Assembly (NCBI RefSeq): GCF_001548395.1
Contig: NZ_AP017367.1
Location: 5,059,001-5,123,000, forward strand
Direction: 5' to 3'
Source: Leptolyngbya sp. O-77
GTDB taxonomy: Bacteria; Cyanobacteriota; Cyanobacteriia; Elainellales; Elainellaceae
Length of the DNA: 64,000 nucleotides
Below are positions 1 to 8,667 of this stretch, one piece after another. A model generated the notes under the pieces. The model made no database searches and was not told the DNA's origin. It was given only the letters and a program-made list of their open reading frames with translations. The first letter of the stretch is position 1. Every line of letters starts with the position of its first letter. Both the position numbers and the translations under genes were made by a program.

Positions 1-2
1 GA

Positions 3-755
3 CTGATTCTGGTGACGGGTCCAACAGGTTCTGGCAAAACCACGACGTTGGCGGCCATCATCGACCTGATCAACCGTACTCGCGCAGAGCATATTCTGAC
101 CGTCGAAGACCCGATTGAATTTGTCTATGAACCCATTAAAAGCTTGATCCACCAGCGTCAGCTTGGAGAAGACACCAAGAGCTTTGCTAACGCGCTGAAG
201 GCGGCTCTACGGGAAGATCCAGATGTGATTCTGGTAGGCGAAATGCGTGACCTGGAGACGATTTCACTGGCAATTTCGGCAGCGGAAACCGGACACTTGG
301 TGATGGGGACGCTGCATACCAGTTCCGCTTCCCAGACGGTTGACCGGATGATTGATGTGTTCCCGGCTGAGCGCCAGCAGCAGGTGCGGGTGCAGCTTTC
401 TAACTCGCTGGTGGCGGTGTTTAGCCAAACGCTGGTGCCCAAAAAGAACCCCAAGCCGGGTGAGTTTGGCCGCGTGATGGCTCAGGAAATCATGGTTGTC
501 ACGCCGGCGATCGCCAACCTGATTCGCGAAGGCAAAACCGCCCAAATCTATTCCGCCATTCAAACAGGGGGCAAATTGGGCATGGTGACACTGGAAAAGG
601 TGCTGGCTGATTTGTACAAGGCGGGCACCGTTTCCTTTGAGGCGGCGATGTCGAAAACCTCTCGCCCTGACGAACTCCAACGGCTGATCGGCGGCGCAAT
701 GCAGCAACCCGCGCCGGGTGGTGCGCGTCCGGGTGCGCCCGTGGGCACTCGCTAG
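3..755 (+). CDS. pilT: PilT twitching-motility ATPase (5' end cut by window)
   Basis: This is the hexameric cytoplasmic ATPase that retracts type IV pili. The frame is open to the window edge, so the N-terminal part of the roughly 360-residue protein is missing. What remains starts just before the Walker A motif GPTGSGKT, continues through an Asp-rich stretch (TVEDPIEF), the Walker B region (DVILVGEMRDLETI) and the His box (GTLHTSSASQTVDR), and ends in a low-complexity Pro/Gly/Arg tail. GEMRDLETI is typical of PilT rather than PilB. pilC follows 328 bases downstream on the same strand, the usual cyanobacterial pil order. The GTG at 12 is an internal codon, not the true start. Confidence 0.95.
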   Translation: MILVTGPTGSGKTTTLAAIIDLINRTRAEHILTVEDPIEFVYEPIKSLIHQRQLGEDTKSFANALKAALREDPDVILVGEMRDLETISLAISAAETGHLVMGTLHTSSASQTVDRMIDVFPAERQQQVRVQLSNSLVAVFSQTLVPKKNPKPGEFGRVMAQEIMVVTPAIANLIREGKTAQIYSAIQTGGKLGMVTLEKVLADLYKAGTVSFEAAMSKTSRPDELQRLIGGAMQQPAPGGARPGAPVGTR

Positions 756-1083
756 GGAAAAGCATTGGGGCAAGCGTTGGGGCAATGGGAAAGCACCAGA
801 ACAGCAGCCCCGATCGCCCGATCGATGGACGCAGGGCTTACTTAGCCCCCCCTTCATCCGGCTGCTGTTCACCCAACGTGCTGTCTGCTCAAAGCGCCCT
901 CCGCTAAAGTTGCATCTAAAGTTGCACCAGAGTTGTGTCATTTTGAGCAAATTTCACTAAACTGCTAGGTATCAAAAATAGGGCTTGAAAAAGCGGAACC
1001 CAAGCTCTCGCTGACGGGCAAGCTTGCACTCCACCCAGCAAAATTCCTGATTCACGTCGTCTTGTCCCCCTTCTCAACCTGCC
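756..1083. other. pilT-pilC intergenic spacer
   Basis: The spacer of 328 bases contains no credible coding frame. It has a short direct duplication (AAAGTTGCA-type words near 905-930) and AT-richer sequence around 935-985. No clear terminator or promoter could be assigned. Confidence 0.5.
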
Positions 1084-2319
1084 ATGCAAACCTATGTTGT
1101 CCGCGCCCGCGACTCTAAGGGCAACCCAGTAAAACGCAAAATCAGCGCTGCCTCTCCCGCTGAGGCACGAACCACGCTGCGGGAACAGGGCCTGTTTGTG
1201 CAAGAGTTGGCTGAGGATCGCAGTCTGTTTGAGAAGCTCAACACGCTCGATCTCAAGGACATTCAAAACTCTTTTGCAAAGGTCACAGTCAAGGATAGGG
1301 CCGTTTTTTCTCGACAGTTTGCGGCATTGGTCAACGCAGGTGTGGCGCTGGTGCGTGGTCTGGGAGTGCTGGCAGATCAGTGCCCCAATCCCAAGCTGAA
1401 AAAGTCGCTCCAGGCCATTAGTGCAGATGTGCAGCAGGGAACGAACCTGTCGGATGCGATGCGTAAGCATCCGGAGTGCTTTGATGACCTGTATGTCAGC
1501 ATGGTGCAGGCTGGCGAAGTCGGCGGCGTGCTGGATGACGTGCTGAATCGGCTGTCCAAACTGCTGGAAGACATTGCCCGATTGCAGAACCAGATTAAAT
1601 CTGCGATGGCGTATCCGGTAACGGTGGGAACTATTGCCATTCTGGTGTTTTTGGGCATGACAATTTTTCTATTGCCCATTTTTGCAAATATTTTTGACGA
1701 ACTGGACGCAGAGCTACCTGCGTTTACCCAGCTCATGCTGAATATTAGTAATTTCCTAAGAACGCCAATTTACCTGATTGCGCTGGTGATTATTGTGATT
1801 CTGGGAGCTTTTGCCTATCGCCAGTATTACAAAACCCGCGTGGGTCGGGAAACGATGGATCGCTTTTTCCTCAAGATGCCGCTGTTTGGCGATCTGGTGC
1901 AAAAGAGCGCGACGGCTCGCTTTTGCCGGACGTTTGGGGCGCTTTCTCGCTCTGGAGTTCCAATTTTGACTTCGTTAGAAATTGTGCGCGATACGGCAGG
2001 CAATCAGGTAATTTCTAACGCCGTGGATGAGGCGCGAAAGGAGGTGCAGTCGGGCGGCATGATTAGTCTGGCACTCCAGCGGGAGCAGGTGTTTCCACTC
2101 ATGGCGATCCAGATGATCAGTATTGGTGAGGAAACGGGCGAGATCGACTCGATGCTGATGAAGGTGGCAGACTTCTATGAGGACGAAGTGGAGCAGGCTG
2201 TAAAGGCGCTGACCAGCATCATGGAACCAATCATGATTGTGTTTTTGGGTGGCATGGTGGGGTCGATTCTGGTGGCGATGTATCTGCCGATGTTTGCGGT
2301 GATGGACAATATTAAATAG
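1084..2319 (+). CDS. pilC: PilC type IV pilus inner-membrane platform protein
   Basis: This 411-residue protein is the polytopic inner-membrane platform on which the PilB and PilT ATPases act. It has two repeated T2SSF domains, roughly residues 75-195 (FSRQFAALVNAGVALVRG, QAGEVGGVLDDVL) and 275-400 (FCRTFGALSRSGVPIL, IGEETGEIDSML). Three hydrophobic segments lie near residues 178-205, 228-250 and at the C-terminus (IMEPIMIVFLGGMVGSILVA). Length and the duplicated GE.xG signature match the family. It starts with ATG, follows pilT and is probably co-transcribed with it. Confidence 0.95.
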   Translation: MQTYVVRARDSKGNPVKRKISAASPAEARTTLREQGLFVQELAEDRSLFEKLNTLDLKDIQNSFAKVTVKDRAVFSRQFAALVNAGVALVRGLGVLADQCPNPKLKKSLQAISADVQQGTNLSDAMRKHPECFDDLYVSMVQAGEVGGVLDDVLNRLSKLLEDIARLQNQIKSAMAYPVTVGTIAILVFLGMTIFLLPIFANIFDELDAELPAFTQLMLNISNFLRTPIYLIALVIIVILGAFAYRQYYKTRVGRETMDRFFLKMPLFGDLVQKSATARFCRTFGALSRSGVPILTSLEIVRDTAGNQVISNAVDEARKEVQSGGMISLALQREQVFPLMAIQMISIGEETGEIDSMLMKVADFYEDEVEQAVKALTSIMEPIMIVFLGGMVGSILVAMYLPMFAVMDNIK

Positions 2320-2469
2320 ACAAAATTAAATAGGCCAAAGAACAGGCGAGGACACACAAACGCCGCTTCTTGTCTAGACAACCTATCTTTTAGTAAGAAC
2401 TCAAGCAAGATGCAGAGCAAGGGCGGACGAAACTGGAGCGATCGCCCTCCTTCGATTCATCTAAGTCCT

Positions 2470-3075
2470 ATGGCGAACCTGCAACTGCGCTACGAAGAAC
2501 TGCTGGCTGAGTACAGCGACCATCGGGGGGCGATCGCCCTGCTCAAGCAATATCGCCCTTACCTGGAAACCGTGCCCAGTATGCGCCGCCCGGACGACAG
2601 TGTGATTACCATTCCGCTGCCGGTGGTGCGGGTACGGCAGGCGGGCGTGTCGGCTGAGTCGGGCGGCGCAACGGTGTCGGCAGGTGAGGTGCTGCGGCTG
2701 CCCTGCGACGTGGCAATTCTGATGTGCGATCCGGAGTGGCAGGTGAAAACCGGGCCAGAAATCTTCGTCTTTATTTATCGTCCTAATGAGGACTTTTCGG
2801 AATTGCTAAGCCGCTGGCGGCGCACCCAGGTGCTTCTCGACAAGGGCTATGAATGGCTGATGCCGCCGCGTCATAAGCACATTCTGAGTGAAGCGGCTGA
2901 AGAAACTCACCCGCTGTTTGTGGTGTTTCAGGACACGCCGGAGCGGATTCGTCGGGGGCTGCGGGGCGCTGGGCTGCCGTTTGTGGTGCAGGCGATCGCC
3001 GACTGGCCAGAGGACGAGGATAAGGCTCTCTCGCCAGAGCGGGCTTCGTCAGAAGTTCTGGAAACTGAAGAATAG
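2470..3075 (+). CDS. Hypothetical cyanobacterial protein, 201 aa
   Basis: The function is not recognised. The frame is open upstream to 2410, but the ATG at 2470 (MANLQLRYEELLAEYS) looks the better start: the 20 upstream residues are low-complexity and overlap a HIP1-like GCGATCGCC site. The protein is soluble, with no membrane segment. It begins with a predicted helix, followed by beta-rich sequence (SVITIPLPVVRVRQ) and an acidic tail. Codon use and GC content match the neighbours, so it is probably a native gene. Confidence 0.7.
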   Translation: MANLQLRYEELLAEYSDHRGAIALLKQYRPYLETVPSMRRPDDSVITIPLPVVRVRQAGVSAESGGATVSAGEVLRLPCDVAILMCDPEWQVKTGPEIFVFIYRPNEDFSELLSRWRRTQVLLDKGYEWLMPPRHKHILSEAAEETHPLFVVFQDTPERIRRGLRGAGLPFVVQAIADWPEDEDKALSPERASSEVLETEE

Positions 3076-3110
3076 AGGTCTATCCCGGAAATTCGCTCTG
3101 GCATTGGGCA

Positions 3111-3700
3111 TTAAGCAGGCATCCCAACAGTCAGCGCGATCCAGATTGTCCAGGTGTCTATCAACAGCAGCAGGAGCGTCAGCCCCAGCAAAATCAGATA
3201 CATCCACGGCTGAGACAGCGGGCGCACGTCGGTCGTGTCGATGCCTGTCTTGGTCTGCACCAGCGACACTAGCCGAGCAAAGCCTGCCACCCGCATCGGC
3301 AGCAGTTTTGCATCGCCTGCTTGAGTCAAAAAGTAGTAGACTAGTCCGCCCTGCCCGGTGGAGCGCGGCTTGAGTGATGTAATCTCTGACCAGTCTAGGC
3401 TCCAGCCCTTTCGCAATAAATCGGGAACCCAGCGGGGATAGGCAACCTGAATGCCCGTATTGGTTACGATCACTCGCTCGCTGAGGGCGGCGTAGAGGGC
3501 GATCGCCCCTAGCCCCAGCGCTACTGCCAGCGCACTTGGCGGCACGGGCGACGCGATGTTAAGCGCCACGTACACTCAGCAAGGCAGAGCAGCGCGACAT
3601 AAAACAGCAGCAGCGTCAGGCGGATCAGCGGCGAAATGCGGAACGTCTGAGGCAACTCTGGCAACGGCGGAGATAGCGATTCAGCGGAAGAGGTAGCCAT
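3111..3700 (-). pseudogene. Membrane protein with an apparent one-base frameshift
   Basis: Two frames join into one plausible protein of about 196 residues. The first starts with ATG at 3700 (MATSSAESLSPPLP), contains a hydrophobic segment (LIRLTLLLFYVALLCLA) and stops soon after leaving the proper frame. The second, from about 3575 to 3111, has two more hydrophobic segments (ALAVALGLGAIALYAAL near the join and YLILLGLTLLLLLIDTW near the C-terminus) around a PH-like soluble core (ERVIVTNTGIQVAYP). The span of 590 bases is one short of a multiple of three, as expected for a single lost base near 3575-3582. It could be a genuine mutation or a sequencing error. The function is unknown. Confidence 0.6.
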
Positions 3701-3720
3701 AGAACTTAGAAGTGAAAAAA

Positions 3721-4158
3721 CTAGGGCAGGTATTTTTGCACCACGCTCCAGCCCGACAGAGAGACAGCCAGAAAGCCTAGGAGCAAAACCAAATTCGTGC
3801 CTATATGGAGCGATCGCGCCCAGGGTCGTCCGGCTCCAATCTGCGTGGCGCTACCCGCAGACAGCAGCACCAGCGCCACCACCGTCAGCCCTGCGACCAG
3901 ATGCACCGAATGCCCCAAACTGCCGTAGTAGCCCAGCGTTCCAACCAGCCCAATCGTTAGCAGTAGCAGCACCAGCAGCACCAGCAACCCGCCCAGAGCC
4001 AGGTGGAGCGATCGCAGCCACCCGGATCTGGGAACCGCCTGACGACGACTACGCCGCATCCAAACCCCGCTGATCCCCAGCAGGCTATAGGTCAATAGCG
4101 ATAGCCCCATCGACCAGGCCGCAATGCGCCAGAGCCAGAGAAAAGAAGGAAGGTTCAA
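3721..4158 (-). CDS. Four-helix membrane protein, DUF4079-like
   Basis: This 145-residue protein is almost entirely hydrophobic, with about four transmembrane helices. Conserved-looking His residues at helix ends (LHLALGG, LGHSVHLVAG, SLHIGTN) suggest a cytochrome b561-like haem-binding bundle. The layout resembles cyanobacterial DUF4079 proteins, but this is recalled, not searched. It lies just upstream of the frameshifted membrane protein on the same strand, separated by 20 bases, so the two may form an operon. Confidence 0.6.
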   Translation of the reverse strand: MNLPSFLWLWRIAAWSMGLSLLTYSLLGISGVWMRRSRRQAVPRSGWLRSLHLALGGLLVLLVLLLLTIGLVGTLGYYGSLGHSVHLVAGLTVVALVLLSAGSATQIGAGRPWARSLHIGTNLVLLLGFLAVSLSGWSVVQKYLP

Positions 4159-4445
4159 ATTACCATCCAGGATAGATACATAGATCCTTTACGCAAGCCA
4201 GGTTGCCAGACGGCTAGCACCCAGCAATTATCCTCATTATTGGCTATTTGGGGGACTGGTTGAACAGTCGGTGCAGGTCTGAAGCAGCTCTGATGAGGTG
4301 GCTACAGAGCGTCGTCACTGGAGATCCTAAAAATTTTGAGAACTTTTTGTGACAGGTTTAGTGATAATCTGAAAAGTGGCAATTTTACGTTATGTTAAAG
4401 CTGTCACGAACCCCTCAAAAAGCTGATCAGACGATAGGCGAAAGC

Positions 4446-5903
4446 ATGGTCACCACAGCAGAGAAAACTAATATTGGCTACATTACTCAGGTCATTGGGC
4501 CCGTCGTAGACGTGCGCTTTCCCAGTGGCAGCCTGCCTCAGATTTATAATGCATTGACGGTTAAAGGACAAAACGCCGCTGGGCAAGAAATCTCGGTTAC
4601 CTGCGAAGTGCAGCAGCTTCTAGGTGACAACCAAATCCGCGCCGTGGCGATGAGTTCGACCGATGGACTGGTGCGGGGCATGGAGGCGATAGACACGGGC
4701 GCACCCATCAACGTGCCTGTGGGAACGGCAACGCTGGGAAGAATTTTTAACGTACTGGGTGAGCCGGTTGATAACAAAGGTGATGTGGCAACGCAGGATA
4801 CCCTGCCAATTCACCGCGAAGCTCCTAAGCTGACCGACCTGGAAACCAAACCCTCGGTGTTTGAAACTGGGATTAAGGTGGTTGACCTGCTCACTCCCTA
4901 TCGCCGGGGCGGCAAAATTGGCCTGTTCGGCGGCGCTGGTGTGGGCAAGACCGTGATCATGATGGAACTGATCAACAACATTGCGACCCAGCATGGCGGT
5001 GTGTCGGTGTTTGGCGGCGTGGGCGAACGCACCCGCGAAGGCAACGACCTCTACAACGAAATGATTGAGTCGGGTGTGATCGACAAGGACAACCCTGCCA
5101 ACTCGAAGATTGCGCTGGTGTATGGCCAGATGAATGAGCCGCCCGGAGCGCGGATGCGGGTGGGTCTGTCGGCGCTGACGATGGCAGAATACTTCCGGGA
5201 CGTCAACAAGCAGGACGTGCTGCTGTTTATTGACAATATCTTCCGGTTTGTGCAAGCAGGTTCTGAAGTATCTGCGCTGCTGGGCCGGATGCCGTCTGCG
5301 GTGGGCTATCAGCCGACGCTGAGTACTGACGTGGGGGCGCTGCAAGAGCGGATTACCTCGACCCGCGAAGGTTCGATTACCTCGATTCAGGCGGTGTACG
5401 TGCCTGCGGACGACTTGACCGACCCCGCCCCAGCAACGACCTTCGCCCACCTGGATGGAACCACGGTGCTGTCTCGCGGCTTGGCCTCCAAGGGCATTTA
5501 TCCTGCGGTAGACCCGCTGGATTCTGCTTCGACCATGCTCCAGCCGGACATCGTGGGTGAGGATCATTACAACACGGCTCGTGCGGTGCAGGCGACGCTC
5601 CAGCGCTACAAGGAGCTTCAGGACATCATCGCGATTCTGGGTCTGGATGAACTGTCGGAAGATGACCGTCTGACGGTGGCCCGCGCTCGCAAGATTGAGA
5701 AGTTCCTGTCGCAGCCGTTCTTTGTGGCGGAGGTGTTTACGGGTGCCCCTGGCAAGTATGTGACGCTCGATAAAACCATCCAGGGCTTTAAGAAGATCCT
5801 GTCGGGTGAACTGGATGATCTGCCGGAAGGGGCCTTCTACATGGTGGGCGACATTGACGAGGCGATCGCCAAGGGCGAAAAGATGAAGTCTGAGGGCAAA
5901 TAA
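4446..5903 (+). CDS. atpD: F-type ATP synthase subunit beta
   Basis: This is the catalytic beta subunit of the thylakoid F1 sector (atpB in cyanobacterial usage), 485 residues. The P-loop GGAGVGKT is near residues 162-169, followed by GERTREGNDLY, the Walker B region (DVLLFIDNIFRF) and the C-terminal helical domain. The frame is open upstream to 4392, but the ATG at 4446 (MVTTAEKTNIGYITQVIGPVVDV) matches the family N-terminus. As usual in cyanobacteria, beta pairs with epsilon downstream, apart from the other atp genes. A -10-like TGATAAT lies near 4360, but no convincing -35 was seen. Confidence 0.98.
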   Translation: MVTTAEKTNIGYITQVIGPVVDVRFPSGSLPQIYNALTVKGQNAAGQEISVTCEVQQLLGDNQIRAVAMSSTDGLVRGMEAIDTGAPINVPVGTATLGRIFNVLGEPVDNKGDVATQDTLPIHREAPKLTDLETKPSVFETGIKVVDLLTPYRRGGKIGLFGGAGVGKTVIMMELINNIATQHGGVSVFGGVGERTREGNDLYNEMIESGVIDKDNPANSKIALVYGQMNEPPGARMRVGLSALTMAEYFRDVNKQDVLLFIDNIFRFVQAGSEVSALLGRMPSAVGYQPTLSTDVGALQERITSTREGSITSIQAVYVPADDLTDPAPATTFAHLDGTTVLSRGLASKGIYPAVDPLDSASTMLQPDIVGEDHYNTARAVQATLQRYKELQDIIAILGLDELSEDDRLTVARARKIEKFLSQPFFVAEVFTGAPGKYVTLDKTIQGFKKILSGELDDLPEGAFYMVGDIDEAIAKGEKMKSEGK

Positions 5904-5914
5904 TTTCTAGGTTG

Positions 5915-5948
5915 CCAGGTATGTACGATTCACGCTGTACATACCTGG
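5915..5948 (+). promoter_or_regulatory. Perfect 12-bp hairpin between atpD and atpC
   Basis: CCAGGTATGTAC (5915-5926) and GTACATACCTGG (5937-5948) are exact reverse complements around a 10-base loop. The hairpin begins 12 bases after the atpD stop and lies 65 bases before atpC. Only a weak T run follows, so it looks more like an attenuator, RNA-processing or stability element that sets the beta:epsilon ratio than a full terminator. The role is inferred. Confidence 0.6.
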
Positions 5949-6013
5949 TTTCAGGTAATCTGCACACGACTTCCTCCGACTCGCTTTTGATCCTCTAACC
6001 CCAATTCAACGTT

Positions 6014-6427
6014 ATGCCGCTAACTGTTCGAGTCATTGCGCCAGACAAAACGGTCTGGGATTCTCCGGCAGAAGAAGTGATTCTGCCCAGCACTACGGGC
6101 CAGCTTGGTGTGCTGAGTGGACACGCGCCTATGCTGACAGCTCTGGATACGGGCGTGATGCGCGTCCGTGCGAATAAGGACTGGGTGGCGATCGCCCTGA
6201 TGGGTGGCTTTGCGGAGGTCGATCAGGACGAGGTTACGATCCTGGTGAACGGCGCAGAGCGTGGCGATGCAATCAACCAGGAAGAGGCGCGGACTGCCTT
6301 TAGTGAGGCTCAGTCCAAGCTTAACCAGGCTCAAAGCGGTGGCTCTCGCCAAGAGCAGCTTCGTGCAACTCAGGCCTATAAGCGGGCCCGCGCTCGGTTT
6401 CAGGCATCGGGTGGCATGGTACAGTAA
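6014..6427 (+). CDS. atpC: F-type ATP synthase subunit epsilon
   Basis: This 137-residue epsilon subunit (atpE in cyanobacterial usage) couples the F1 rotor to catalysis and inhibits ATP hydrolysis. The N-terminal beta sandwich has the standard motifs (MPLTVRVIAPDKTVWDS, LPSTTGQLGVLSGHAP, ALMGGFAEV), and the C-terminal helical hairpin starts near residue 90. It lies 110 bases after atpD and is followed by a strong terminator at 6471, which closes the two-gene operon. Confidence 0.97.
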   Translation: MPLTVRVIAPDKTVWDSPAEEVILPSTTGQLGVLSGHAPMLTALDTGVMRVRANKDWVAIALMGGFAEVDQDEVTILVNGAERGDAINQEEARTAFSEAQSKLNQAQSGGSRQEQLRATQAYKRARARFQASGGMVQ

Positions 6428-6470
6428 CCTGACGCTCGTCGGTTCGATTCATTCTGGTTTCATCTCACCC

Positions 6471-6525
6471 AAACGCGATAGACAGACACTATTTCAGCGC
6501 AGGTCTGTCCATCGCGTTTTTGTTT
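6471..6525 (+). terminator. Intrinsic terminator of the atpD-atpC operon
   Basis: AAACGCGATAGACAGAC (6471-6487) pairs with GTCTGTCCATCGCGTTT (6503-6519) with a single mismatch, and a T-rich run follows (TTTTGTTTTC). This is a long, stable rho-independent terminator just after atpC. Confidence 0.9.
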
Positions 6526-6580
6526 TCTCGCTTTTTTATTGGCTAACGGCTGTTGACCTGTCACAGCTTAGTTTCGCAGT

Positions 6581-7297
6581 TTATTGGTGTGTTTGCGACA
6601 GGTGGAAGGGATTGAAGTTGGTGTTGCGATCGTAGTAATCTTCCTGTTCCTCCTGCTTGAGCCAGCCTGTAATCGCATAGGTGGCGGGTGTAAAGAGAAT
6701 CTCCACGCCGCACTTGAATAAATAATTGGACACAATGAGTGGCCACAGCAGGGAGTTTGGCACGACCCCCGTAAAGGCGATCAGCACAAATAGCCCGGTG
6801 TCGAGCAGTTGACCAATTAGCGTGGAGCCAATGGTGCGGAGCCAGAGCCAGCGTCCGGCCGTGCGAATTTTGAGCTTTGCCAGCGTGAAGGAGTTGGAAA
6901 ACTCTCCCGCAACGTAGGCAATCAGGCTTGCTGCCACGATGCGCGGCGTTTGCCCCAGAATGGTTTCATAGGCGGCCTGGTTGCCCCAGTCGGCGGCGGG
7001 TGGCAGCGCCCCCACAATGGCGAGCGTGATTGCCATCACCAGCGCTGACACAAAGCCCAACCAAATTACCCGGCGCGATCGCCCATAGCCGTAGACCTCG
7101 GTCAAGATGTCGCCAAAGATATAGCTAAGGGGAAATAGAATCGTGCCGCCGTCGAAGGTAAACGGGCCAAGGGTCAAAATCTTGGTGGAGGCAATGTTGG
7201 AGATTAGCAGCACTGCGACAAACAGCGCGGTAATGGTGTCGAGATGCTTGAATGCACGCATGGAATCGGGGATTGGAGGGGGAGGGTTGGCATACAC
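6581..7297 (-). CDS. yhhQ: Queuosine precursor transporter (YhhQ/VUT family)
   Basis: This six-helix inner-membrane protein belongs to the DUF165/VUT family, which imports the queuosine precursors preQ0/preQ1. Family motifs are ALFVAVLLISNIASTK, PFTFDGGTILFPLSYIFGD, LTEVYGYGRSRRVIW and GEFSNSFTLAKLK. The start is uncertain: ATG at 7297 (MYANPPPPIPDS) adds 12 Pro-rich residues to the in-frame ATG at 7261 (MRAFKHLDTITALF), which fits homologues about as well. Neither has a clear ribosome binding site. It converges on the atp operon. Confidence 0.9.
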   Translation of the reverse strand: MYANPPPPIPDSMRAFKHLDTITALFVAVLLISNIASTKILTLGPFTFDGGTILFPLSYIFGDILTEVYGYGRSRRVIWLGFVSALVMAITLAIVGALPPAADWGNQAAYETILGQTPRIVAASLIAYVAGEFSNSFTLAKLKIRTAGRWLWLRTIGSTLIGQLLDTGLFVLIAFTGVVPNSLLWPLIVSNYLFKCGVEILFTPATYAITGWLKQEEQEDYYDRNTNFNPFHLSQTHQ

Positions 7298-7411
7298 AGA
7301 AAAGCCGGCATTTCAGACCATGTGGGGGCTGAAGGACCAGCTTTTTGAGGAAACGAAGAATGACGGACTTTTTTGAGGGCGATCGCGCTCAATCCGCTTG
7401 CCCAATGCAAC

Positions 7412-7504
7412 CTAAATCAGCTTTACGGTTCGCAGGGCATAGTATAGACCAATTGCGCCACCAAAGGCGATCGCCAGCATTAGCACGTAAGCAACAAATC
7501 CCAT
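7412..7504 (-). CDS. petL: PetL-like cytochrome b6f subunit (30 aa)
   Basis: This very short gene encodes a single transmembrane helix starting MGFVAYVLMLAIAF and ending YYALRTVKLI. The length, the one central hydrophobic span and the basic LR..KLI tail match PetL, the small subunit VI of the cytochrome b6f complex. A strong ribosome binding site, AAGGAG, lies about 10 bases before the ATG. No neighbour shares the pathway. Another small photosynthetic single-helix subunit is possible but less likely. Confidence 0.7.
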   Translation of the reverse strand: MGFVAYVLMLAIAFGGAIGLYYALRTVKLI

Positions 7505-7547
7505 CGTACCTATTCTCCTTCACCATCAAACTGGATTGCTCTTTCTT

Positions 7548-7639
7548 CAGGACTTACGCACTTGCGATAAGCTCTTTGGTCTTCGGACAATTTCTCGCAG
7601 GCTACGCCCGCGAGAAATTGTCCAACTGCGTAAGTCCTG
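7548..7639. repeat. Nested inverted-repeat element (MITE/REP-like)
   Basis: The outer 13-bp arms CAGGACTTACGCA (7548-7560) and TGCGTAAGTCCTG (7627-7639) are perfect inverts. Inside them lies a second perfect 14-bp palindrome, GGACAATTTCTCGC (7585-7598) with GCGAGAAATTGTCC (7610-7623). The 92-bp unit has no coding capacity. It looks like a non-autonomous miniature element or dispersed palindromic repeat. Confidence 0.7.
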
Positions 7640-8350
7640 TTTCTTATTGAATCATTGATTCGGGGTTTGAAACCGTTTTCGCTGCCGATGCTTGAACCTG
7701 AAACCCGCTCAACACGCTATGTATGCTCCAGTTAGCGGCCTCCAAACCCAGACTTTTGCGTTGGTTTGGCATTGGTCTCTAAAGAGGTGATGAACGCCTG
7801 AGAAGCTTGTTTTGCAAAGGTTCTAGCCGACTTGCCGCAAGTAGTCTGAAATCTGCATCAGCTATGCATTCTAGAGGCTTATCACCTGCTAACAGTCCAG
7901 TGCCCATAGTAAAGCAAGGACTATTCTGAAAAAACCTGAAAGAAAAGACCAGAGTTGCATGACTGCCAAAGGCTTCACTGACGCTGGAAACGTGGTAAAG
8001 GGCTAAAGGGCCGCCAGTGCTGAAACACCAAGTGCAGCTAGATTGTTCATTGCCAGTCTGACTGGCTGCGGTCAACGCAAATACTCAATGCAGCAAAATG
8101 CTCTGCTAGTAAAGCTTTCAATGATGCAGTTTATTTCCTGGACTTAATTTGGACTATTCTTTTAACCCCTGTAGGGCAGCCAGGCAACGCTAGTCTTCTG
8201 AATCGATAACGCTGTAGCGATCGCCCTGCTCCATTGAAAACTCTGGCGTTTTGCCGCCTCAACCCTAACACAGCCCGTGCGGAAGAGCGCAGAAGTTTGA
8301 TTGCAACTTCAATTGTCAGATCCGAATAGCGGAGTCGAGTCATATTCCTA
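7640..8350. other. Gene-poor stretch with no supported gene
   Basis: Open frames on the minus strand (7779-8075, 8131-8343) show no recognisable domain, no ribosome binding site and atypical composition. Nothing functional could be supported here. It may hold decayed sequence. Confidence 0.4.
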
Positions 8351-8632
8351 AAAAGTCTTAATTTGAGACTATTAATCCATTTTCTGGACTCTTTTTAAGA
8401 TTAAAAGTCTTTTTATAGGTCTAATAATGAGCGTGTTTGTCCAAAAAGAGACAAAGGCGACTGCTTTTTCAATCAGAGAAATAAAATACACTAAAAAGCT
8501 CGTCCAACAAAGAGACTTACATTATCTTTTTAAGACTTAAAATAAGACAATAAATCCAATCGAAAGACTATTATCGAGATAAATATTCTTAAATATAGAC
8601 TCAAGGTAAGACGGGTCGGATAAAATTAAGAC
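8351..8632. promoter_or_regulatory. Dense field of AGACT/AGTCT motifs upstream of an HTH gene
   Basis: In this AT-rich stretch AGACT or AGTCT occurs seven times (8354, 8366, 8406, 8513, 8533, 8565, 8597), with extra TAAGAC words near 8543, 8607 and 8627. Chance would give about one in this length. Many lie in longer similar words such as GACTATTA or TTAAGACTTAA. The field ends about 35 bases before a putative DNA-binding protein gene, so it could be its operator array. The function is inferred. Confidence 0.5.
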
Positions 8633-8667
8633 AAGCGCAATTCTTAAAAATTCTCGTCTGCAAATTC

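Noticed and set aside
4620..5567. Long minus-strand open frame opposite atpD
   Set aside because: Shadow frame of a highly conserved gene with high GC; no domain or start signal.
6440..6450. GGTTCGATTC resembling a tRNA T-loop
   Set aside because: No acceptor, D or anticodon arms could be folded around it; upstream is atpC.
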